DNA from: Desulforamulus ferrireducens
GTDB taxonomy: Bacteria; Bacillota; Desulfotomaculia; Desulfotomaculales; Desulfotomaculaceae
DNA length: 64,000 nt
Reading direction: 5' to 3'
Assembly (NCBI RefSeq): GCF_002005145.1
Contig: NZ_CP019698.1
Location: 1,426,001 to 1,490,000 of the forward strand
Positions 33,756-42,931 of this stretch are shown one piece after another; the stretch's first letter is position 1, and each line of letters starts with the position of its first letter. A program made the translations under genes and the position numbers. The notes beneath the pieces were generated by a model, which was given only the letters and a program-made list of their open reading frames with translations, was not told the origin of the DNA and searched no databases.

Positions 33756-35603
33756 ATGACAGAGCAAACGAATCTGGAACATTTGGAATTTCAGGCTGAG
33801 GTAAAGCAACTACTGAACATTGTCATTCACTCCCTTTATACTGACAGGGAAATATTTCTCAGGGAATTAATTTCTAACTCCGCGGATGCCCTGGAAAAAC
33901 TGCGCTATAAAAAACTGACCCAAACAGAAGTAATAGATGAAGACCTACCTCTGGAGATTACTATTGAATTGGATGATAAAGAACATACCCTGACCATTAC
34001 AGACACCGGTATCGGTATGACCAAAGAAGAACTGGTGGAAAACCTTGGTACCATTGCCCATTCCGGGACTAAGGCTTTTCTTAAATATTTGGCCGAATCC
34101 GATAAGAAAGATGTTAATGTCATCGGACAATTCGGCGTGGGCTTTTACTCTGCCTTTATGGTGGCCGATAAGGTGACCGTGGAAACCAGATCCTTTGCTC
34201 CGGAAGCCAGCGGGTGCGTCTGGACCTCAGAAGGAAGTGGCAGTTATAGCATTGGCGAGACCGGGCCATTAAAAAGGGGTACCAAAATAACCCTTAAATT
34301 AAAGGAAGACGCCCGGGAATTTGCCAAGCCCGATGTTATTAAAAGGATTATCAAACAATATTCCGGTTTTGTACCCTTCCCCATTTTAGTTAATGGTGAG
34401 AGGGTAAATACGGTACAGGCCATTTGGACCAAGAACAAAAATGAAGTTACCGAAGAAGAGTACAACGAGTTTTATAAATATATAGCCAATGCCTATGACG
34501 AACCTCTGTTACGCCTGCATTTTTCCGCAGATGCTCCCATCAACGTCAACGCATTGCTCTATGTGTCCAAGCATAATATAGAGAAATTTGGTTTTGGCAG
34601 GTTAGAACCAGGGGTTAATTTATATTGCAAAAAAGTTTTAATACAGCCCCAAGCCAAGGATATTTTACCTGAATGGCTGCGCTTTGTGCGGGGAGCGGTG
34701 GATAGTGAAGAACTGCCCTTAAACATCTCCCGGGAAACAATGCAGGACAGTGCGCTTATGGCCAAGCTGCGTAAGGTTATCACTGGCAGATTTCTTAAGT
34801 TTTTGAACGAAACTGCTAAGTCTGATCCTGAAAAGTACAAGGAGTTTTGGACTAACTTTGGTATGTTCATTAAGGAAGGGGCTGCCACCGATTTTACCCA
34901 CCGGAAGGAATTGGTCAAGCTGCTTCGTTTCTCTTCCTCCCGGGCCGAGGAGGGACAACTGGTCTCCCTCAAGGATTATCTGGACAGGATGCCAGAGGGA
35001 CAAAAGGAAATCTACTTTATCAATGCTCCTACCAAAGAAGCCGTCGAAGCCAGTCCCTATTTGGAGGCTTTCCGTGGTCAGGACATAGAAGTGTTATACA
35101 CTCAAGAAGCGGTGGATGATTATATCCTCAGTCAGGTGGGCGAGTACGAGGGTAAAAAGCTTGTTTCCATTGATCGGGCAAATTTGGAAATTCCCGAGCA
35201 ACAACAACCGGAGGGAGAGGCCCTGGCCGGTGAGGAACTGGCAGGTTTAATGAAGTGGTTGAAGGAAGTGCTAGGGGACAAGGTATCGGAAGTAAAGGAA
35301 TCCAAGCGGTTATCGGACAGCCCTGTGCTTGTAGTAAATCCCGATGATATGACCGGTAGCCTGCAGCGGATGATGCAAATGATTAATAAAGATATCAATG
35401 CCATTGGTCCTAAGGTATTAGAAATTAACCCCTATCACCCAATTATTAAACGACTGGCCCAGTTGTCTAAGCAAAATGATTCCTTTGCCAAAATTGTGGT
35501 GGAGCAGCTATTTGATAATGCGTTAATTGCTGCCGGTTTAATTGTCGATCCGAGGAATATCGTGCAGCGGATGAATATGATTTTAGAAAAGGCAATTCAA
35601 TAG
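33756..35603 (+). CDS. htpG: Hsp90-family chaperone HtpG
   Basis: 615 residues from ATG 33756 (AGGAGG upstream). The N-terminal GHKL ATPase domain shows REIFLRELISNSADALEKLRY, ITDTGIGMTKEEL and GQFGVGFYSAF; the middle domain has LPLNISRETMQ; the C-terminal dimerisation domain ends KAIQ. A cytosolic ATP-driven chaperone. Single gene with its own promoter and terminator. Confidence 0.96.
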   Translation: MTEQTNLEHLEFQAEVKQLLNIVIHSLYTDREIFLRELISNSADALEKLRYKKLTQTEVIDEDLPLEITIELDDKEHTLTITDTGIGMTKEELVENLGTIAHSGTKAFLKYLAESDKKDVNVIGQFGVGFYSAFMVADKVTVETRSFAPEASGCVWTSEGSGSYSIGETGPLKRGTKITLKLKEDAREFAKPDVIKRIIKQYSGFVPFPILVNGERVNTVQAIWTKNKNEVTEEEYNEFYKYIANAYDEPLLRLHFSADAPINVNALLYVSKHNIEKFGFGRLEPGVNLYCKKVLIQPQAKDILPEWLRFVRGAVDSEELPLNISRETMQDSALMAKLRKVITGRFLKFLNETAKSDPEKYKEFWTNFGMFIKEGAATDFTHRKELVKLLRFSSSRAEEGQLVSLKDYLDRMPEGQKEIYFINAPTKEAVEASPYLEAFRGQDIEVLYTQEAVDDYILSQVGEYEGKKLVSIDRANLEIPEQQQPEGEALAGEELAGLMKWLKEVLGDKVSEVKESKRLSDSPVLVVNPDDMTGSLQRMMQMINKDINAIGPKVLEINPYHPIIKRLAQLSKQNDSFAKIVVEQLFDNALIAAGLIVDPRNIVQRMNMILEKAIQ

Positions 35604-35613
35604 TGATAAATGT

Positions 35614-35646
35614 ACCCCTGTACATGGATAACGTACAGGGGTTTTT
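35614..35646 (+). terminator. Rho-independent terminator of htpG
   Basis: 10-bp perfect stem ACCCCTGTAC (35614-35623) / GTACAGGGGT (35633-35642) followed by TTTT. Confidence 0.85.
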
Positions 35647-35726
35647 GTATATAAACCCATTCAGGAAAACCAAGACATAGAGGTAATTAAAGTGAAGGCT
35701 ATGGGACTCATTGTTGAAGAACTGGG

Positions 35727-37049
35727 TTATTGTCCGCCTCCGCCGCTTTGTTGACTCTCTCCTTGTTGACTCTGTTCGCCGCCATCAGCCTGTTCAATTT
35801 TTTGAATCTCTCCTGGTATTTCCACTTCCATTACTTTACCGTCCTGGGTGACTATTTTTAATTTTGTTTTCTTACCTTGCTTACCTTGGGATTTATCCTG
35901 TCCGCCACCTTCACCACCGCCGGATTGTTCCTCTGAGCCACTCTGTTCTTGCTCATGTTCCTGTTGCTCTCCTTGACCCTCTTGCTCCTGTTGTTTTTTA
36001 TCCCCTTCCTTGTCACCCTTTTCCCAGCGGGCTTCCAGCAGGTGAACTTGTTCTTTGGTTATTAGCCGAACTGGAATAATCTTGGCAGGTATATCAAAAT
36101 TACCGTTTTTAATTCTGGTGTCAAAATTCCAGTTGCCCTTTTCTGCTAAATCCATAGCTGCATCCAGGGCAAAGTTGGCCAATTGCTCAGGCATGATATC
36201 AATTTCTGCATCGTGTGCGCCGCTGGCAAGTGCCTTGGTTGTTTTTTGGTCACCACCCACGGCTACAGTTAAAACTTTGCTTTCTAAAAAGCCCTGCTGC
36301 AGTACTTTAATAGCAGCATCGGCCAGACGGTCATCGGTGGCTAAAATGGCATCGGGAGGTCCTTGTTGTAATATTTGCTGCACAGTCATTTGCGCCATCA
36401 GGGGATTACCCTGGGGGTGTTCCACCACTTGCACCTTTGCCACCTTGTCACTTTGTTTTAAGGTAGAACTGGCTGCTGTGGCAATTAATTCGGAAACTGG
36501 ATCTGCCGGATCGCCCCGTAGTATCAAAACATTGACATTACTTTGGGCAATTGGTACTTGTGGGGACGGGTTGTTTATTTGATTAAGAACATACTGTCCC
36601 ATTAATTCTCCGGCTCTGGTATGATCTGCTGCCACATACCCGTCCAGCGGGGCATTAGAGGGGAGGGTTTCCAAGCCTATTACTTTAATATTGGCCTGGG
36701 TAATTCTCTCCACCAGTTTAGCGCCTTCCAGCGGGTCTACCGTTTGTAAAATAATGACCTTGACCTTTTCTTGGATTAATTTATCGATATCCTTTTCCTG
36801 CTGGGAGGCTTCCATTTTGGCATCCAGCCAAGTAATTTTTATTTTTTCCTTTTTAGCCCGCTCCTCCATAACCTTTTTAAGCATAACATTGCCATCAAAC
36901 TCCATAGAGGCAAGGCTAACACCAATTTTTACCTTTTCCTTGGTTTCTGGTTTTGGCTGGGGCTCCTGTTTTCCTGGGCAACCTATTATTAAAGTTGTGA
37001 GTAATAAGATTAATAGTATGCTGATTAACCTAAATAATTTACAGCCCAT
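35727..37049 (-). CDS. Sugar-binding-type lipoprotein with low-complexity C-terminal tail
   Basis: 440 residues. A signal peptide ends in lipobox LIIGC (Cys about 24). Residues 40-330 match the periplasmic-binding-protein family of ribose/xylose-type ABC systems: KIGVSLASMEFDGNVMLKKVMEERAKKEKIK, DIDKLIQEKVKVIILQTVDP, DGYVAADHTRAGELMGQYVL, DAILATDDRLADAAIKVL. After this the protein runs into about 100 residues rich in Gln, Glu, Gly and Ser, interrupted by a short conserved-looking piece (KLKIVTQDGKVMEVEIPGE). No permease or ATPase gene is nearby. It may be a sensor or scaffold rather than an importer component. Confidence 0.8.
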   Translation of the reverse strand: MGCKLFRLISILLILLLTTLIIGCPGKQEPQPKPETKEKVKIGVSLASMEFDGNVMLKKVMEERAKKEKIKITWLDAKMEASQQEKDIDKLIQEKVKVIILQTVDPLEGAKLVERITQANIKVIGLETLPSNAPLDGYVAADHTRAGELMGQYVLNQINNPSPQVPIAQSNVNVLILRGDPADPVSELIATAASSTLKQSDKVAKVQVVEHPQGNPLMAQMTVQQILQQGPPDAILATDDRLADAAIKVLQQGFLESKVLTVAVGGDQKTTKALASGAHDAEIDIMPEQLANFALDAAMDLAEKGNWNFDTRIKNGNFDIPAKIIPVRLITKEQVHLLEARWEKGDKEGDKKQQEQEGQGEQQEHEQEQSGSEEQSGGGEGGGQDKSQGKQGKKTKLKIVTQDGKVMEVEIPGEIQKIEQADGGEQSQQGESQQSGGGGQ

Positions 37050-37242
37050 GATATCACCTCAATTGTTTGCACTCTTACATCTAGTATTACTGAAAACAGT
37101 AGAAATATTAAAAATGTGTACCAATCCTTAACTCCTTGGCTAAACAGCTTGTATATCACTTTGTATAACAAATTAAACAAATTTCGTGATAGAATGACAT
37201 TAAGAAGCACTGTAAAATATTACATTCGACGGGGGCGATAAT

Positions 37243-39177
37243 TTGTTAAAGGGTATTGTCTATACAGACAAAGAAAGATGTAAAGAGTGTTCGGCTTGTT
37301 TGCAAGTTTGTGGGACCAAATCTATCCGGATGCAAGATGGGAAGGCGGAAGTTATTCAGGAAAGCTGTTTAAACTGTGGTTTATGTATTGGTGTTTGCAG
37401 TAAGCAGGCCAAACAATACAAAAGCAGTATCGACAGTGTGAGAAAGCTGCTGGCTGGCCAAAATTGTGCGGCAGTGCTGGCTCCGTCCTATGTTATTGTG
37501 GCGAAAAAGAAATATAATTGCACTCCGGAACAATTTTGCGCAGCCTTAAAGAAATTAGGTTTTAAGCAGGTGTATGAGTCCAGCTTTGGTGCGGATGTGG
37601 TAACAAAGGTTTACCTGGATTATGTTGAACAACTGGTTAAAACCAAAGGTAAAGAACAGACCCACGTTATTGCCAGTCCTTGTCCCTCTTTAATGAATTT
37701 CGTTGAAAAACATACTCCCGAACTTATTGATGAATTTGCCCCTGTACTCAGTCCAATGGCAGCCCAGGCTGTCTTGGTAAAACATTGGAATAAAGAAAAG
37801 ATCAATATTATTGGCGCTAGTCCCTGTGTAGCTAAGAAATCTGAACTACTGGATGAAAAGCTTGGCTTATTTGAAGAGGTAGTGACATTTGAAGAACTGA
37901 TAGAATTAATAGATCAGGCAGGCATAAAACCGGGAAGTTTGGGAGAAGGAGAATTTGACGGTATACAGGCCATGTACGGGGCAGGTTTTCCTATCTCCGG
38001 GGGGTTAACCAAAACACTGGAACAGTTTTCAGGTCAGTTGGAACTGAACCCCATCGGGAATGATATCCTGATTTTGGAGGGAGAAGATAGAAGCCTGGAA
38101 TTTTTAAGACATATGGCCGAGGACAAGAAAAAAGACAAAAATCTCAGGGATTATCCCACCCTGATCGATATCCTCTATTGCGAGGGTTGTATTGTTGGTA
38201 AAGCCATGGGGGTCAAGGGCAGCTTACTGGAGCACAAGAAAATTGTCTCGGACTATACCCAGCGTCGCTTTGCAAAAGTGCAGCGGGAAGGACTGTTTAA
38301 AAAATACAAGGGATACCGGTTTCTCACCAAGAATACCGTGGAAGCTCCTGAGTTCAAACGCTGGATTGATATTGTTGAACAATTGATTAAGCAAAATAAA
38401 TTTACCAGAACCTGGGATAATAAGTATTATCATAAAAATATGCCCAGCGAAGCGGAATTAAAAGCAATTTTACAACAGGATGGTAAATATAGTAAGGAAG
38501 ATGAACTAAACTGTCGTGCCTGTGGCTATAGAACCTGCCGTGAACGGGCGGTGGCAGTTTTTAATGGTGAAAACAAGCCCGGTGGCTGTATTGTCCACCA
38601 GAGAGATATCGCAGAAAGTTTACATAATGATGCGAAACGAATAAACATCCTGGTGAGGGAAAACACCGAAGCGCTGATTGCCACCACCAACGAAATCGTC
38701 AAGGGGAACCAAAGCAATGCTGAAATGTCCAGTCGGTTATTAGAAAATATTGAGAAGCATGCTGAGGAAATAAAAGATCTGCAGCAATTGGTTTTACAAG
38801 TGATTAGAACCTTTGGCTATTTTTCTGAAATGGCAGAAAATATTTCCGACATTGCCGATCAAACCAAGATGTTAAGCTTAAATGCACAAATCGAAGCAGC
38901 CAGGGCGGGTGAGCATGGCAGAGGCTTTGCCGTAGTGGCAGGGGAGGTAATGAAGCTCTCTAACGATACCCATGACAAACTAAAATCAGTAAATCAATAT
39001 AAATCAGAAGTTAGCGGCAGCCAACAGGAACTGGATGAGTTGATTCAAAAACTAATTAATGAATCCAGGCAAGTACAGGAACTGGCCACAGCTTCCGCAG
39101 CTGTATCCCAGCAAATTGCCGCCGCCTCCGAGGAACTATTTGCCGCTACCGAAAACCTAAAATCTATCATTAAATAA
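37243..39177 (+). CDS. Hydrogenase-like Fe-S sensor fused to a methyl-accepting signalling domain
   Basis: 644 residues. Order: two [4Fe-4S] motifs ([11 protein letters not shown] at 13-23; [11 protein letters not shown] at 43-53), an iron-hydrogenase-like domain (about 70-360), an extra Fe-S domain (CRACGYRTC...GGC, about 426-448), then a soluble MCP signalling domain with its hairpin tip around residues 530-570 ([32 protein letters not shown]). The H-cluster motifs are altered: [16 protein letters not shown] and [10 protein letters not shown]. No membrane helices. This suggests a cytoplasmic redox or H2 sensor feeding a chemotaxis-type pathway. The start is TTG 37243 with GGGGGCGAT upstream. 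Single gene. Confidence 0.85.
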   Translation: MLKGIVYTDKERCKECSACLQVCGTKSIRMQDGKAEVIQESCLNCGLCIGVCSKQAKQYKSSIDSVRKLLAGQNCAAVLAPSYVIVAKKKYNCTPEQFCAALKKLGFKQVYESSFGADVVTKVYLDYVEQLVKTKGKEQTHVIASPCPSLMNFVEKHTPELIDEFAPVLSPMAAQAVLVKHWNKEKINIIGASPCVAKKSELLDEKLGLFEEVVTFEELIELIDQAGIKPGSLGEGEFDGIQAMYGAGFPISGGLTKTLEQFSGQLELNPIGNDILILEGEDRSLEFLRHMAEDKKKDKNLRDYPTLIDILYCEGCIVGKAMGVKGSLLEHKKIVSDYTQRRFAKVQREGLFKKYKGYRFLTKNTVEAPEFKRWIDIVEQLIKQNKFTRTWDNKYYHKNMPSEAELKAILQQDGKYSKEDELNCRACGYRTCRERAVAVFNGENKPGGCIVHQRDIAESLHNDAKRINILVRENTEALIATTNEIVKGNQSNAEMSSRLLENIEKHAEEIKDLQQLVLQVIRTFGYFSEMAENISDIADQTKMLSLNAQIEAARAGEHGRGFAVVAGEVMKLSNDTHDKLKSVNQYKSEVSGSQQELDELIQKLINESRQVQELATASAAVSQQIAAASEELFAATENLKSIIK

Positions 39178-39180
39178 ATA

Positions 39181-39204
39181 AGGTGTCGTGCGAGCACGAC
39201 ACCT
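39181..39204. terminator. GTGTCGC-family hairpin, bidirectional terminator (copy 5)
   Basis: Perfect arms AGGTGTCGTG (39181-39190) and CACGACACCT (39195-39204), between two convergent genes; TTTAG follows on the plus strand. Confidence 0.7.
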
Positions 39205-39636
39205 TTAGTCCTTCTTAAGCTCCCGTAAAAATCTAGCCCAATCCCCATCGGGAATAACAATACCATGTTCCTTTAACCACTCTGTCTTGGAACGGGGCCA
39301 CAGGTACATATGGGCCTTGACCACTTCGCCGGTTTCTACCAATTCTACATCTCTGATTTCTCGAATTAAATGACTTTGGCTGTCCACCCCGGTATATTTT
39401 TGGATCTCATCAATTTGGGGCAGGATTACAGGAAGTTCCCTGGTAACAAACATAACCCCTTTAATTTCACCGTCACCATCGGTTGTGACAACGGGATAAC
39501 CATCCTCGGGCAGGTAATACATGGTGCCCGTGGTGCGTGCTACATGAACCTCTGGTTTATAAGCCTCCACAAAACGCCGGTAGTTTTCTAAACCGGGAAG
39601 TAAGGTGCCAAAAACAAATAGATTATTTAAATACAT
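39205..39636 (-). CDS. Gamma-glutamylcyclotransferase (AIG2)-like protein
   Basis: 143 residues from the ATG at 39636, supported by AAAGGGTG. Starts YLNNLFVFGTLLPGLENYRRFVE, the FGTL-type signature of the GGCT/AIG2 beta-barrel, and includes GEIKGVMFVT and an acidic segment LPQIDEIQKYTG where the family has its catalytic Glu. Could be a cyclotransferase acting on gamma-glutamyl compounds; many members remain uncharacterised. The open frame continues 120 bp upstream but without support. Confidence 0.7.
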   Translation of the reverse strand: MYLNNLFVFGTLLPGLENYRRFVEAYKPEVHVARTTGTMYYLPEDGYPVVTTDGDGEIKGVMFVTRELPVILPQIDEIQKYTGVDSQSHLIREIRDVELVETGEVVKAHMYLWPRSKTEWLKEHGIVIPDGDWARFLRELKKD

Positions 39637-39825
39637 CAACAACACCCTTTCAGTTTTTAAAAGCTGAAGCATTCCCACGTTATATATGTTCTCATTATAT
39701 GTTATTTTTCCTGTCACAGGAAAGTTTTGTTTATTGGTTAAGGTAAATATTTTCATCTGGTAATTGTAAGAATAAGTATAACACCTAGAGAGGGAAAGAC
39801 TGTTTTGGAAAAGGAGATCTGATTG

Positions 39826-40221
39826 ATGGCTGTATTAGGACAACCCCTAGGTTTACAACTGTTGGCAGAAATATGGGAATGTGATGAGAATAAATTAAAC
39901 GATATCAAGTATATTCAAGAAATGATGATCAAAGCCGCCAAAAAAGCCAACGCCAATATCCGAGAGGTGGCTTTTCACCATTTCGATCCCCAGGGAGTAA
40001 GCGGCGTAGTGGTTATTGCAGAATCTCATCTAACCATCCATACCTGGCCAGAACTGGCCTATGCTGCTGTGGACATATTTACCTGTGGAGAACACGTAGA
40101 CCCCTGGGTGGCTTTGGAAAGCATTACTCAAGATCTCAACGCCGAGGATGCCAATGTGATGGAGATTAGTCGGGGTATGAAAAACCTAAAAAGACTAAAA
40201 AAGAAAAAGCCGGTAACTTAG
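39826..40221 (+). CDS. speH: S-adenosylmethionine decarboxylase proenzyme
   Basis: 131 residues, the small bacterial class. The self-cleavage site is in ESHLTIHTWPE (Ser near residue 67 becomes the pyruvoyl cofactor); the HHFDPQGVSGVVVI and DIFTCGEHVDP blocks carry the other active-site residues. It makes decarboxylated SAM for spermidine synthesis; no spermidine synthase is adjacent. Start ATG 39826, with AAGGAG about 8 nt upstream. The 3' end overlaps the convergent crcB gene by 4 bp. Confidence 0.93.
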   Translation: MAVLGQPLGLQLLAEIWECDENKLNDIKYIQEMMIKAAKKANANIREVAFHHFDPQGVSGVVVIAESHLTIHTWPELAYAAVDIFTCGEHVDPWVALESITQDLNAEDANVMEISRGMKNLKRLKKKKPVT

Positions 40222-40583
40222 AGGGTCTTACCTAACCAATATCCCAGGGCAGCCAAAGCTAAACCCAGTAGAACACTGGCTGCCAGATAAAAAAGAGCTA
40301 ATTTCACTAATCCCTTACGAAAAAGTTCCACTGCCTCTAGTTCGAAGGTAGAAAAGGTGGTAAAGGCCCCCAAAAACCCGGTGGCCAGAAAAGAATAAGT
40401 AGGGGAGTTTATACTTAACCCTAGAAGTAATCCTAGGAGAAAAGACCCCAGCAGGTTAATGGCCAAGGTGCCCAGTGGCAAGGGAAGGGTATGTTTGGTT
40501 TGTAGATAGCCCGAGAGGTAATAGCGGCTGATTGCCCCTAAAAAACCACCGGCAGCTATAAAGATACAGGTATTCATAAACAT
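40218..40583 (-). CDS. crcB: CrcB/Fluc fluoride channel subunit (second of pair)
   Basis: 121 residues, four membrane helices, with family motifs GGFLGAISRYYLSGYL, GTLAINLLGSFLLG and GFLGAFTTFSTFELE. Fluc proteins are fluoride channels formed of two antiparallel subunits; many Gram-positives encode two paralogs that pair. It follows the other crcB with 5 bp between them, so they are co-translated. Confidence 0.92.
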   Translation of the reverse strand: MFMNTCIFIAAGGFLGAISRYYLSGYLQTKHTLPLPLGTLAINLLGSFLLGLLLGLSINSPTYSFLATGFLGAFTTFSTFELEAVELFRKGLVKLALFYLAASVLLGLALAALGYWLGKTL

Positions 40584-40588
40584 GCTCC

Positions 40589-40987
40589 TTATTTGGCGGC
40601 AGAATCAGATGCCTGATATAATTTGGCAGCCAGATAAATACCTAGCCCAGCCAAGCCTAAGCCAGCTATGGTACTGATGAGGACGTACAACAGGGCTAAA
40701 CCGGCCTGACCATCCAGTAGCAAATTTAGTACTTCCACTGAAAAGGTAGAGAAGGTAGTAAATGATCCCATAAAGCCCGTGGTTACTGCCAGTAAAAGCG
40801 GGCGAGGCAATTGCCACTTGAGCATACTACCGTAAACCAAAAAGCTAAGACACAGGCTACCTATAAGATTTACAGCAAGGGTACCATAGGGGAAAAAGTC
40901 TCCCCAGTAGCCAGTGAGGGCTAACCCAAGCAGATAGCGACTCAGGGAACCCAGGATACCCCCGATACCCACCGCCCAAAAATTCAT
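40589..40987 (-). CDS. crcB: CrcB/Fluc fluoride channel subunit (first of pair)
   Basis: 132 residues from ATG 40987 (AAAGGTGATT upstream; the open frame begins 24 bp earlier). Motifs GGILGSLSRYLLGLAL, GTLAVNLIGSLCLSF and GFMGSFTTFSTFSVE parallel those of its neighbour. First gene of the two-gene fluoride-export unit. I looked for the fluoride riboswitch consensus upstream and did not find it; a simple hairpin lies at 41006-41034. Confidence 0.92.
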   Translation of the reverse strand: MNFWAVGIGGILGSLSRYLLGLALTGYWGDFFPYGTLAVNLIGSLCLSFLVYGSMLKWQLPRPLLLAVTTGFMGSFTTFSTFSVEVLNLLLDGQAGLALLYVLISTIAGLGLAGLGIYLAAKLYQASDSAAK

Positions 40988-41005
40988 AGAAATCACCTTT
41001 TGCGG

Positions 41006-41034
41006 AGTCACAGATCCCTTGTTGATTTGTGACT
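41006..41034 (-). promoter_or_regulatory. Hairpin in the crcB leader
   Basis: Arms AGTCACAGATC (41006-41016) and GATTTGTGACT (41024-41034), one mismatch, 7-nt loop, ending about 18 nt before the crcB start on the minus strand. Possible translational or transcriptional control element; no known riboswitch motif. Confidence 0.4.
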
Positions 41035-41154
41035 GTTTTGATTATATTTCCAATTTCGCCGGAGATATTAAGATTTTATCTCATATTTTTAGGCCTGGAA
41101 AGTTGTCTGAGGAAAAAGTTAGAGGAAGGAAAGAGAGGTAAGCTCTAAAAATTG

Positions 41155-41220
41155 GCCTATGGCTTAAGGCTGATGGCCAAAACAAATAAGTGTCGCATTA
41201 TCTCATTTGCGACACTTCCT
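41155..41220. repeat. GTGTCGC-family composite repeat (copy 6)
   Basis: A GGC-rich part (41155-41178, GGCCTATGGCTTAAGGCTGATGGCC with internal symmetry) is followed by AAAACAAAT and the hairpin AAGTGTCGCA (41188-41197) / TGCGACACTT (41208-41217). Same arrangement as copies 1 and 2. It lies between crcB and the DUF1904 gene, where it could terminate the latter. Confidence 0.55.
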
Positions 41221-41249
41221 TTATAATGTTCTCGTATTACAACGAAAAT

Positions 41250-41576
41250 TTAATAATGCTGTCCGTTTTCGTAATACCTTGTCTTAGCCAGGGGAGTAAA
41301 CATAATATCCACACTCTCGTAGCCTGCCCTTTGCAGGGCTTGGGTTACGGCTAAGGCCACTTGGTCTTGCATTTCTTGTCCCCGGTCAAACCAGGCAATT
41401 TCCACAAAGGGATACCCAGGGGATATTTGACCATCTGCAATAAAGGTAGATGACAGGCATTCTAAGGTTAAGTCACCCCTGGGACAGCCAATGATTTTTT
41501 GTAGATCATCCAACATTTCCGAGCTGATGGCTAATATTTTTTGGGGATCCACACCTCTTAGGATAAGTTGGGGCAT
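41250..41576 (-). CDS. DUF1904 protein
   Basis: 108 residues from ATG 41576, set by AAGGAGATG upstream; the longer frame to 41783 lies across the truA start region and is not supported. The sequence (MPQLILRGVDPQKILAISSEML..., CLSSTFIADGQISPGYPFVEIAWFDRGQEMQDQVALAVTQAL) is that of the small DUF1904 family, which looks like a tautomerase-type alpha/beta fold. Function unknown. Divergent from truA. Confidence 0.8.
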   Translation of the reverse strand: MPQLILRGVDPQKILAISSEMLDDLQKIIGCPRGDLTLECLSSTFIADGQISPGYPFVEIAWFDRGQEMQDQVALAVTQALQRAGYESVDIMFTPLAKTRYYENGQHY

Positions 41577-41653
41577 TGCTTCATCTCCTTGTGCTATAAT
41601 ATCCACATATTCATTGATAATAATATTTTCCAGAGGAAGGAAACTATACATAT

Positions 41654-42391
41654 ATGCGCAATCTAAAACTAACCATTCAGTATGATGGCACCAGATACAA
41701 AGGTTGGCAGCGCCTGGGTAATACAGAAAACACCTTGCAGGGTAAAATCGAACAAGTGCTGTCCAGGATGACCGGAGAAACAATAGAGATAATCGGTTCC
41801 GGTCGTACAGATATGGGTGTACACGCCCAAGGACAAGTGGCCAACTTTAAAACCTCCTGCACAAAGAGCGTTGACGAAATCCAACAGTACCTTTACCAAT
41901 ACCTCCCGGAAGATATCGTAGTCAGCCAGATAGAGGAAGTGGATGAGCGCTTTCATGCCCGTTACCATGCTGTGGCGAAGGAATATGTCTATAAAATATG
42001 GAATGCCCCATACCACAACCCCTTTCTGAGAAAATACGTTGTGCATATACCACAGCCGTTAAACCTGGAGGCTATGCAAAGGGCAGTTCCGTATCTGTTA
42101 GGAGAACATGATTATTCTGCCTTTGTAAGTTCCCGTTCCAAGAAAAAATCAAACGTTAGGGAACTGTACAGTATTGATATAACAAAGCAGGATAGTCTTA
42201 TAGAGTTAACCTTCCGTGGTAACGGATTTTTACATAACATGGTTCGTATCATTACCGGTACGCTTCTGGAAGTTGGTCATGGCCGAATGAAACCAGCGTA
42301 CCTGAAGGAGATTTTGGAACGGCGGGACAGAACTCTGGCCGGTCCCACAGCACCGGCCAAGGGACTACATCTGGTTAAGGTATACTACTGA
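41654..42391 (+). CDS. truA: tRNA pseudouridine(38-40) synthase TruA
   Basis: 245 residues. The catalytic Asp is in GSGRTDMGVHAQGQVANF (about residue 52); KEYVYKIWNAP, FRGNGFLHNMVRIITGTLLEVG and the C-terminal GPTAPAKGLHLVKVYY are family blocks. It isomerises uridines 38-40 in the tRNA anticodon arm. Confidence 0.95.
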   Translation: MRNLKLTIQYDGTRYKGWQRLGNTENTLQGKIEQVLSRMTGETIEIIGSGRTDMGVHAQGQVANFKTSCTKSVDEIQQYLYQYLPEDIVVSQIEEVDERFHARYHAVAKEYVYKIWNAPYHNPFLRKYVVHIPQPLNLEAMQRAVPYLLGEHDYSAFVSSRSKKKSNVRELYSIDITKQDSLIELTFRGNGFLHNMVRIITGTLLEVGHGRMKPAYLKEILERRDRTLAGPTAPAKGLHLVKVYY

Positions 42392-42404
42392 GCATCCTGC
42401 CCAA

Positions 42405-42674
42405 TCAGCTTTGAACTTTAACGTCCACGTATTCAGTGTTGGCGTACCCTTCAGGATCACATTGAAAGGCGTAACGAAGAAAATCCTCAACATTGTCAAA
42501 GGTCTTGCCGTCGGGCTGCCGGGTAACTATCTGTTCAACACCGTCATAGTGGAAACTTTCCGGCTCTCCTGCAATGGGATAAGCGGTGAAATCCAACTGT
42601 CCTTTTCCCAGGTTCTCCAGATATTGGGCAAACTCATCCAAAGTTGTAAAACGAATACTCTCTTGATGTTGCAA
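42405..42674 (-). CDS. Small acidic protein of unknown function
   Basis: About 89 residues if started at TTG 42674, which has AGGAGG 8 nt upstream; a GTG at 42692 would lie before that site. The sequence is acidic and has a compact alpha/beta look (SIRFTTLDEFAQYLENLGKGQ, then VEDFLRYAFQCDPEGYANTEYVDVKV). I do not recognise a family. No operon partner. Confidence 0.6.
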   Translation of the reverse strand: MQHQESIRFTTLDEFAQYLENLGKGQLDFTAYPIAGEPESFHYDGVEQIVTRQPDGKTFDNVEDFLRYAFQCDPEGYANTEYVDVKVQS

Positions 42675-42931
42675 TCCTATTCCTCCTGTCACCTAAGTTT
42701 CATCTATAAATTGACCATGATTATCAGAAAAAATTCAAGACAACGCGATGGTAGCACCTGATAAGCATAAAGCGAGATGGGTAGTCTGCCCATCTCTTTT
42801 AACACCTATTTTGCTCTGATATATTTAGCAAGGAGAATATTTATATATTATTTTCAGTAAATAGCAGATATGGTAAAATGGTTGTGTAATTTTATAAAAG
42901 TATAATCGAAAATATTTAAAGAGGTGTTACC

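Noticed and set aside
41577-41783. N-terminal extension of the DUF1904 protein
   Set aside because: The extra residues are not family-like, run across the truA start region, and lack a ribosome-binding site.
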